Shown here in pieces: positions 1 to 4,814 of a stretch of DNA of 5,531 bases. Each line of letters begins with the position of its first letter. The first letter of the stretch is position 1. The stretch is from the NCBI GenBank assembly GCA_964496475.1, contig CAZBZS010000081.1, positions 1 to 5,531 of the forward strand. Direction: 5' to 3'. The notes below the pieces were generated by a model, which saw nothing but the letters and a program-made list of their open reading frames with translations, made no database searches and was not told the origin of the DNA. Made by a program: the position numbers and the translations under genes. The stretch is from JASLPR01 sp964496475 (GTDB lineage Bacteria > Chloroflexota > UBA11872 > VXNJ01).

Positions 1-1608
1 ATCAATCCAAATTTCACGATCTTCGACGGTTCCGATCAGACGGCGGTGGTGAGGACGGCGATGAAGGACCTGGGGCTGGCGGCGAGTCAGATCTCGCCAG
101 CGGGAGCGCGGAACGCGATTTCGCGAGCCAAGGATGAGCTGCTGATTCATCACCAGTTCGCGGAGCACGCGGAGGGGTTCTTCGAGGATATGGTGGCGAA
201 GATATACGCGCGCTACGAGCAAATTCTGGAGGCCGCGGACGGGCAGGATTTCGGCGACCTGATCGTGTCGACGGTGCGGTTGCTCCGAGAGGATGAGGAG
301 GTGCTGCACCATTATCAGGACAAATTCCGCTACGTGATGATCGATGAGTACCAGGACACGAATCGGGCGCAGTACGCGCTGGTGCGGGAGCTGTCGGCGG
401 GCCGGCGGAACCTGGCGGTGGTGGGGGATGACGATCAGAGCATCTACGGCTGGCGGGGGGCGGATATCCGGAATCTGATGGACTTCGAGGAGGAGTATCC
501 GGACGCGCGGGTGGTGAAGCTGGAGCAGAACTACCGCTCGACGCAACTCATTCTGGACGCGGCGCACGGGGTGGTGGAGCGGTTGCCGGGTCGCCAGGAG
601 AAGAAGCTCTGGACAGAGCGGAGCGGCGGGCAGAAAGTGCGGGTGATGGAGTCGTATGACGATGAGGACGAGGCGTTGAGAATCCTGGCGGAGGTGCAGG
701 AACTGGCTGGCCGGGAGGGGGGGAAGCGGGGGGATTTCGCGATCATGTACCGGACGAACGCGCAGTCTCGGCTGCTGGAGGAGGCGTTCGTAAAGGCGGG
801 GATGCCGTACCAGCTGGTGGGGGCGACGGAGTTTTACGAGCGGCGCGAGGTCAAGGACATGCTGGCGTACCTGCGGTGCCTCGCGAATCCGCGGGACAGG
901 GTTAGTTTTGACCGGATCGCCAACGTGCCGGCTCGAGGGCTGGGGACGAAGACGCTGGGTCTGCTGGGGGAGTGGGCGGAGCAGCGGACGCTGTCGGCAG
1001 GGGAGGCGATAAGGGTGCTGGCGGTGGAACCGCCGGACCTGGCGACGCCGGCGCTGGCGGGACGGGCGCTGAAGGCGCTGCTGCCGCTGGGAGAACTGCT
1101 GCTGAGGCTGGACGAAAACGCGATGGAGATGACGTTGCCGCGATTGCTGCAAGAAATCTACCGGGAGACGGGCTACGAAAAGCACCTGCGCAGCGATCCG
1201 GAGGACGCCGACGAACGGATCGACAACGTGGTGGAGCTGATCGGGGCGTCGGCGAAGTACGCCGAATTGCCGCCGCGTGAGGCGATGGTGGCATTTCTAC
1301 AGGAAGTGGCGCTGATTTCGGATGTGGATGCGCTGAAGGCGGACGCGGACGCGGTGACGCTGATCACTTTGCATGCGGCGAAAGGGCTGGAGTTCAAGAA
1401 TGTGTTTATCACGGGGTTCGAGGAGGAACTGTGCCCGCATGTGCGGTCGTTCGCAGACCCGGCGCAGATGGAGGAGGAGCGGCGGCTGGCGTACGTGGGA
1501 ATCACGCGGGCGCAGGACCGGCTGTTCCTGAGCTATTCCAAGTTTCGAGGGGGGTGGGGGAGCCGGTCGCGGGTGCCGTCGCGATTCTTGAAGGACATTC
1601 CGGAATAG
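1..1608 (+). CDS. pcrA: PcrA/UvrD-family DNA helicase, core, 5'-truncated by window edge
   Basis: This is an SF1A 3'-to-5' DNA helicase used in excision repair, removal of recombination proteins and transcription-associated repair. The frame is open from base 1, so the real start lies outside; the ATG at 46 is internal, because upstream codons already match the PcrA stretch 'NPNFTIFDGSDQ'. By comparison with PcrA of usual length, about 110 N-terminal residues are missing, including Walker A. Visible motifs are Walker B DEYQDTN (343-363), motif III GDDDQSIYGWRG (about 424-459), motif IV LEQNYRST (520-543), motif V TLHAAKGLEF (1366-1395) and motif VI ERRLAYVGITRAQDR (about 1477-1521). The frame ends after 'PSRFLKDIPE' at TAG 1606-1608, where family members normally continue into a linker and Tudor domain; that domain lies just downstream in the same frame. 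UvrD, PcrA and Rep are hard to separate, but the layout fits PcrA best. Family identification is secure. Confidence 0.95.
   Translation: MNPNFTIFDGSDQTAVVRTAMKDLGLAASQISPAGARNAISRAKDELLIHHQFAEHAEGFFEDMVAKIYARYEQILEAADGQDFGDLIVSTVRLLREDEEVLHHYQDKFRYVMIDEYQDTNRAQYALVRELSAGRRNLAVVGDDDQSIYGWRGADIRNLMDFEEEYPDARVVKLEQNYRSTQLILDAAHGVVERLPGRQEKKLWTERSGGQKVRVMESYDDEDEALRILAEVQELAGREGGKRGDFAIMYRTNAQSRLLEEAFVKAGMPYQLVGATEFYERREVKDMLAYLRCLANPRDRVSFDRIANVPARGLGTKTLGLLGEWAEQRTLSAGEAIRVLAVEPPDLATPALAGRALKALLPLGELLLRLDENAMEMTLPRLLQEIYRETGYEKHLRSDPEDADERIDNVVELIGASAKYAELPPREAMVAFLQEVALISDVDALKADADAVTLITLHAAKGLEFKNVFITGFEEELCPHVRSFADPAQMEEERRLAYVGITRAQDRLFLSYSKFRGGWGSRSRVPSRFLKDIPE
713..733 (+). other. G-quadruplex-type G-run cluster in pcrA
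   Basis: Runs of G at 713-715, 717-723 and 728-733 satisfy the pattern of four GGG tracts with loops of 1, 1 and 4 bases on the coding strand. The run lies in the Arg-Glu-Gly-Gly-Lys-Arg-Gly codons of PcrA. It may simply reflect GGG glycine codons in G-skewed DNA; folding is not shown. Confidence 0.3.
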
Positions 1609-1611
1609 ATC

Positions 1612-1863
1612 ATGGAGCGGGATGAAAGGGTGGAGACGGTGGCTACGAATATCCCTGGCATGATCCCGACGAAGGTGAAGCCGGCTCCGGTGGAAACGGA
1701 ACGGTCGTACCACGACGGGCAGAAGGTGAGGCATCCGGTGTTCGGGGTGGGGGTGGTGGTGTCGGGGAAGATCGGGGCCGGGGGCGAGGAGGTGCAGGTG
1801 GCGTTCCCTGATGCAGGGATAAAGCTGCTGGCGGTGGCGTTCGCGAATCTGGACCGGCTCTAG
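1612..1863 (+). CDS. pcrA: Detached C-terminal Tudor-like domain of PcrA (83 aa)
   Basis: This frame matches the end of PcrA/UvrD proteins. It has a variable linker (residues 1 to about 30), then 'YHDGQKVRHPVFGVGVVVSG' (about 33-52) and 'VQVAFPDAGIKLLAVAFANL' (about 61-80). This corresponds to the family pattern of a G-D/Q-x-V-x-H start, a G-x-G-x-V-V strand, then A-F-x-x-x-G-x-K-x-L and F-A-x-L. In related helicases this Tudor-fold domain contacts RNA polymerase. It is in the same phase as the helicase core and separated from it by TAG 1606-1608 and one further codon (ATC), so it looks like the tail of one ancestral gene cut by a stop. I see no good Shine-Dalgarno sequence before ATG 1612; expression would need reinitiation or readthrough. 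It could be a separate small protein, a dead fragment, or part of an intact gene if the stop is a sequencing error. Domain identity is likely; independent expression is uncertain. Confidence 0.75.
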   Translation: MERDERVETVATNIPGMIPTKVKPAPVETERSYHDGQKVRHPVFGVGVVVSGKIGAGGEEVQVAFPDAGIKLLAVAFANLDRL

Positions 1864-4272
1864 GTGCGGGGTAAGTTCCTGGTCGATTTCGACGGGACGG
1901 CGATGATGGAGGACGTCGGGCATCAGATCCTGGTGAATTTCGGCGATGAGGAAGTGATCGCGATTGACGATCGCTGGGTAGCGGGAGAAATCACGACGAG
2001 AGAGCGGGCGGAGGCGCAGTACGCGCGGATGCAGATCACCGAGGATGAACTGGTGGAGTTCGTGGACGGGTTCACGCTGGATCCGTTTTTCGGCGAGTTC
2101 CGCCGGTACTGCCGGGCGGCGGAGATCGAGATGGAAATCGTAAGCGACGGTTTTGACTTCTATATAAATCGACTGCTGGGAAGGGCGGGGTTGGGGGATA
2201 TCCCGGTGACGTGTAACCGGCTGGAATTCGTGGAGGGAAAGATCGTACTGGACTTTCCGCACGAGGGCGATGGAGATGGGAGACTGGGGGTCGGGAAGGA
2301 CGTGCTGCTGGCGCGGGCGAAGGAGGGGTTCGACGAGGTTGCCTATGCGGGGGACGCGGACTCGGATAAGCCGGCGGCGGGGGTGGCGGATGTGCTGTTC
2401 GCGAAGAAGAAGAAGGCGCTGGCGAAGTATTGCGAGAAAGAGGGGATTGAGTACGTCCCGTATTTAAATTTCGGTGAAATCATCGAGGCGCTGACGGGTA
2501 TGTGGAATCGGGTGGGGCGGCGGGTGCCGGCGGATGGGTCGTTCTATCAGTTGGCTCTGGCGCTTGAGCGGATAGAGAAGGTGAGCGGGCGGATCGCGAT
2601 GACGGCGATTCTGGCGGAGCTGCTGCGGAATGCGGAGCCGGAGGACGGGCGGCGGATCGCGTACCTGTTGCAAGGTCGGGTGGCGCCGACTTTTGAGCCG
2701 GTGGAGTTCGGGGTGGGGACGCGGATGCTGGTGATCGCGATCGCAGCGGCGTTTGAGGTGGGGGCGGAGGAGGTGGAACGGCGATTTAAGGACAAGGGGG
2801 ATCACGGGCTGGTGGCGGAGTCATTTACGGAAAAGACGGCGGGGGATCGGTCGATAGTGGAGGTTTTCGCGGCTTTGGAGACGATCGCGGCGACGTCAGG
2901 CGGGGGCTCGGCAGAGGCGAAGATCGAGCAAGTGGCGGATCTGATGCGGTCGTTCGGGTCGCTGGAAAATCGCTACTTCGCGCGAGTCCCGATCGAGCGG
3001 CTGAGGCTAGGGGTGGGCGATCCGACGATCCTAGACGCGCTGTCGTTCGCCGGGGCCGGAGACAAATCGGACAGGGCGGAGATCGAACGCGCCTACAACA
3101 TGGTGAGCGATCTGGGGATGGTGGCTGAACGATATCTGCGGGAAGGGGTGGGGGGGCTGGCGGATATCAAGGTAGAGGTGGGGAACCCGGTGCGGATGGC
3201 GCAGGCGGCGCGGCTGTCGTCGGGAGCGGAAATCGTGAAAAAGATCGGCAAATGCGGGATCGAACCGAAATATGACGGGTTTCGTGTTCAGATTCATTGG
3301 GACGGCGACGAGGTGAGCATTTACTCGCGGAATCTGGAGGATATGACGGGGATGTTCCCGGAGGTAGCGGAGGCGGCAAGGACGCAGCTACACGAGGACC
3401 GAGTGATTTTGGAGGGGGAGGCGATGGCGTATGACCCGGACACGCGGGATTTCTTGCCGTTCCAGGTGACGGTGTCGCGACGGCGGAAGCACAACATCGA
3501 GGAGACGGCGGCGGAGGTGCCGCTGACGCTGCTGGCGTTCGATCTGCTGTGCGCGTCGGGGGAGGATCTCACCGGGCTTTCGTATGTGGAACGACGGGAG
3601 CGGCTGCTGAAATTGGTGGAACCAAACGAGGCGATCGCGGTAACGCCGAACCTGATTACGGATGACGCGAAGGAAATCGATACGTACTTCTCGGAAGAGG
3701 TGGAGGCAGGGCTGGAGGGAATCCTGGCGAAGCGGCTGGATGCGGTGTACCAGGCGGGGAAGAGGAATTTCAACTGGATCAAATTGAAGCGTAGCTACAA
3801 GGTGGAATTGGGTGACACGCTGGACTGTGCTGTGGTGGGATACTGGCGCGGGCAGGGGAAGCGGGCGGCGTGGGGCATCGGGGCGCTACTAACGGCGGTG
3901 TGGGACGAGACCGAAGGCCGGTTGAAGACGATCGCGAGGGTGGGGACGGGTCTTTCGGATCTGGAGTGGGTAGGAATGCGGGAATTGCTAGACAAGGACG
4001 TGCGAGATGGGGCGCCGCCGGAACTGGACAGCGGGATCGAGCCGGATGTCTGGGTGGACCCGCGGCATGTGGTGGAGGTGCTGGCGGACGAGCTGACGCG
4101 GAGTCCGAATCACACGGCGGGCCGGAGCGAGGAGGAGCCGGGCTATGCGCTGCGGTTCCCGCGAGTGCTGGGGATGCCACGGGCGGACAAGTCGCCGAAT
4201 GACGCGACGACGGTGGCGGAGGTGCGGACAATGTTCACGGCGCAGGTGACGGGGAGCGCGAAAAGGGGGTAG
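1864..4272 (+). CDS. HAD phosphatase fused to ATP-dependent DNA ligase (802 aa)
   Basis: Two complete enzymes sit in one uninterrupted frame. Residues 1 to about 211 form a HAD phosphatase of the MtnX/SerB-like type: motif I DFDGT (nucleophile D8, acid D10), motif II S94 in 'VSDG', probable motif III K145, and motif IV GDADSD (163-168). Residues about 226-795 form an ATP-dependent DNA ligase of the archaeal Lig1 type. The DNA-binding domain spans about 226-430. The nucleotidyltransferase follows with catalytic K469 in 'EPKYDGFRVQ', E519 in 'LEGEA', 'RRRKHNIEE', 'EGILAKR' (E618, K623) and 'WIKLKRSY' (K640, K642); then comes an OB-fold with 'RVGTGLSD'. The ligase alone, about 590 residues, is normal length. 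It seals nicks by adenylating the lysine and then the 5'-phosphate. GTG 1864 is chosen because it directly follows the previous stop and the next ATG (1903) would remove DFDGT; there is no clear Shine-Dalgarno sequence, so coupling is likely. The phosphatase substrate is unknown. Confidence 0.93.
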   Translation: MRGKFLVDFDGTAMMEDVGHQILVNFGDEEVIAIDDRWVAGEITTRERAEAQYARMQITEDELVEFVDGFTLDPFFGEFRRYCRAAEIEMEIVSDGFDFYINRLLGRAGLGDIPVTCNRLEFVEGKIVLDFPHEGDGDGRLGVGKDVLLARAKEGFDEVAYAGDADSDKPAAGVADVLFAKKKKALAKYCEKEGIEYVPYLNFGEIIEALTGMWNRVGRRVPADGSFYQLALALERIEKVSGRIAMTAILAELLRNAEPEDGRRIAYLLQGRVAPTFEPVEFGVGTRMLVIAIAAAFEVGAEEVERRFKDKGDHGLVAESFTEKTAGDRSIVEVFAALETIAATSGGGSAEAKIEQVADLMRSFGSLENRYFARVPIERLRLGVGDPTILDALSFAGAGDKSDRAEIERAYNMVSDLGMVAERYLREGVGGLADIKVEVGNPVRMAQAARLSSGAEIVKKIGKCGIEPKYDGFRVQIHWDGDEVSIYSRNLEDMTGMFPEVAEAARTQLHEDRVILEGEAMAYDPDTRDFLPFQVTVSRRRKHNIEETAAEVPLTLLAFDLLCASGEDLTGLSYVERRERLLKLVEPNEAIAVTPNLITDDAKEIDTYFSEEVEAGLEGILAKRLDAVYQAGKRNFNWIKLKRSYKVELGDTLDCAVVGYWRGQGKRAAWGIGALLTAVWDETEGRLKTIARVGTGLSDLEWVGMRELLDKDVRDGAPPELDSGIEPDVWVDPRHVVEVLADELTRSPNHTAGRSEEEPGYALRFPRVLGMPRADKSPNDATTVAEVRTMFTAQVTGSAKRG
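3140..3156 (+). other. G-quadruplex-type G-run cluster in the ligase region
   Basis: G-runs at 3140-3142, 3145-3148 and 3150-3156 give four GGG tracts with loops of 2, 1 and 1 bases, a compact arrangement on the coding strand. It encodes 'REGVGGL' in the ligase DNA-binding domain, near the join to the nucleotidyltransferase domain. It could slow translation or replication, or be a by-product of G-ending codon use. Confidence 0.3.
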
Positions 4273-4282
4273 GGGTGGGTAT
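4273..4282. other. 10-base convergent junction between ligase and minus-strand cluster
   Basis: The stop of the fused phosphatase-ligase gene (TAG 4270-4272) and the stop of the 60-residue membrane-protein gene (CTA 4283-4285, read as TAG) lie tail to tail with only 10 bases between. No hairpin with a T-run is visible here or in the flanking 50 bases on either strand. Termination must therefore occur inside the opposing genes, depend on Rho, or leave overlapping 3' ends. Confidence 0.6.
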
Positions 4283-4465
4283 CTATCGTTCTGATGGGTC
4301 AGGCTGAGGGTCGTATCGCGGTCTGGCGGGGGAGGACTCAGGAGATTTTGCAGGGTTCTGGTCGCGTCGTCGCCTGGCGCCGATTACTATCAGCGTGCCG
4401 CCGACGCCGAGAATAACCGGGACCAGGAGGATGAAAAGTTCCAGCAGTCCGATGTTGAAGGGCAT
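4283..4465 (-). CDS. Small single-pass membrane protein, unknown function (60 aa)
   Basis: I do not recognise a family. Residues about 5-29 form one hydrophobic, Gly/Val/Ile/Leu-rich helix, directly followed by RRRR (31-34). By the positive-inside rule this suggests N-terminus outside and C-terminus in the cytoplasm. The tail (35-60) is hydrophilic, rich in Pro, Ser and charged residues, and probably disordered. The opening 'FNIGLLELFILL' loosely recalls the start of TatA-type proteins, but the Phe-Gly-Pro hinge and amphipathic helix are missing, so I do not call it TatA. It lies 30 bases after the larger membrane-protein gene, in the same phase, and is probably the last gene of a uvrB-led transcript. 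'AGAAGAG' about 14 bases before the ATG is a poor, distant ribosome-binding candidate. Its stop is 10 bases from the stop of the convergent ligase gene. Codon use (C-ending) matches the other minus-strand genes, supporting a real gene. Confidence 0.6.
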   Translation of the reverse strand: MPFNIGLLELFILLVPVILGVGGTLIVIGARRRRDQNPAKSPESSPARPRYDPQPDPSER

Positions 4466-4495
4466 GTCAGCGCCAACTCTTCTACGTCGGGTGGA

Positions 4496-4771
4496 TCAGT
4501 CCTCGGGCTCTTCGGGGGTTTTGGATTTGCCGGCGATGTAGCCGGCGGCGTCCCAGGGAGCGCCCCAGAGCCAGAACCAGACGCGCTTGATGAGGAACAT
4601 GCCGCCGATGGCCCAGATGACCATTCCGAAGAGGAGGGTGACGAGGAGCGGCCAGAGCAAGAGGACGGGGATGACGATACCGCGAGAAGAGACGACTATG
4701 TTCAGGCCGACGCCGAGTGCGAAGATGATGACAGCGGCAAGGGGGAGGCGGAAGCGAGCCCAGCTACTCAT
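4496..4771 (-). CDS. Two-helix membrane protein, unknown function (91 aa)
   Basis: I do not recognise a family. Two hydrophobic segments are clear: residues about 9-27 and about 32-61. They are joined by a very short 'SSRG' turn, giving a hairpin in the membrane. 'KR' (62-63) and an aromatic, Trp-rich stretch 'VWFWLWGAPW' (64-73) follow, resembling an interfacial segment. The tail ends in an acidic Pro/Glu stretch. The N-terminus carries R6 and R8, so both ends probably face the cytoplasm. The start is fixed by an in-frame TGA two codons upstream of ATG 4771. No Shine-Dalgarno sequence is visible in the 42 bases after uvrB, and translation may depend on coupling, possibly through the mini-ORF listed separately. 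It lies between uvrB and the 60-residue membrane-protein gene, all on the same strand, but nothing in it indicates a repair role. Confidence 0.65.
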   Translation of the reverse strand: MSSWARFRLPLAAVIIFALGVGLNIVVSSRGIVIPVLLLWPLLVTLLFGMVIWAIGGMFLIKRVWFWLWGAPWDAAGYIAGKSKTPEEPED

Positions 4772-4814
4772 GGGTCAGCGGCGTAGTTTTGGACATTCGC
4801 GCTTCTCGCGACAT
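4764..4814 (-). CDS. Possible 16-residue coupling mini-ORF after uvrB
   Basis: The uvrB stop overlaps an ATG in the arrangement TGATG (shared base 4814). The frame reads 'MSREARMSKTTPLTHE' and ends at a TAG (4766-4764) that sits just inside the next gene's start (ATGAGTAG). It could carry terminating ribosomes from uvrB to the membrane-protein gene, which lacks its own visible ribosome-binding site. No homology is claimed. A frame this short can arise by chance, so this is only a suggestion. Confidence 0.2.
   Translation of the reverse strand: MSREARMSKTTPLTHE
4797..4811 (-). other. Short hairpin after the uvrB stop
   Basis: A perfect 5-bp inverted repeat, TCGCG and CGCGA, encloses a 5-base loop (4802-4806), two bases past the uvrB stop on the minus strand. 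No T-run follows on that strand, so it is not a standard intrinsic terminator and read-through into the two membrane-protein genes is expected. It may be a weak attenuating or mRNA-end structure, or chance in GC-rich DNA. Confidence 0.25.

Noticed and set aside
46..48. ATG at 46 as the true start of the helicase
   Set aside because: The frame is open to base 1 and the preceding codons already match PcrA; the Walker A region must lie outside the window.
902..1294. Ala/Pro/Ser-rich minus-strand open frame opposite pcrA
   Set aside because: Low-complexity composition and full overlap with the conserved helicase frame show it is a GC-rich shadow.
1606..1608. TAG read as pyrrolysine or as a reassigned sense codon
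   Set aside because: TAG also ends the Tudor frame, the ligase gene and the 60-residue membrane-protein gene at sensible places, and no insertion element is visible. A point change or base-call error is simpler.
1297..2262. A 321-codon open frame on the minus strand opposite pcrA and the fusion gene
   Set aside because: Its translation is rich in Arg, His and Pro with no recognisable motif, it crosses three real coding frames, and it is the expected antisense shadow of G-ending codons.
3779..4231. Pro/Ser/Ala-rich minus-strand open frame opposite the ligase OB-fold region
   Set aside because: Low-complexity antisense shadow; the plus strand there encodes conserved ligase motifs.
4240..4330. 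Bidirectional terminator between the convergent gene clusters
   Set aside because: No inverted repeat followed by a T-run was found on either strand; only G-rich near-direct repeats are present.
4283..4465. Calling the 60-residue protein TatA
   Set aside because: Only the first dozen residues look similar; the Phe-Gly-Pro hinge and amphipathic helix are absent.
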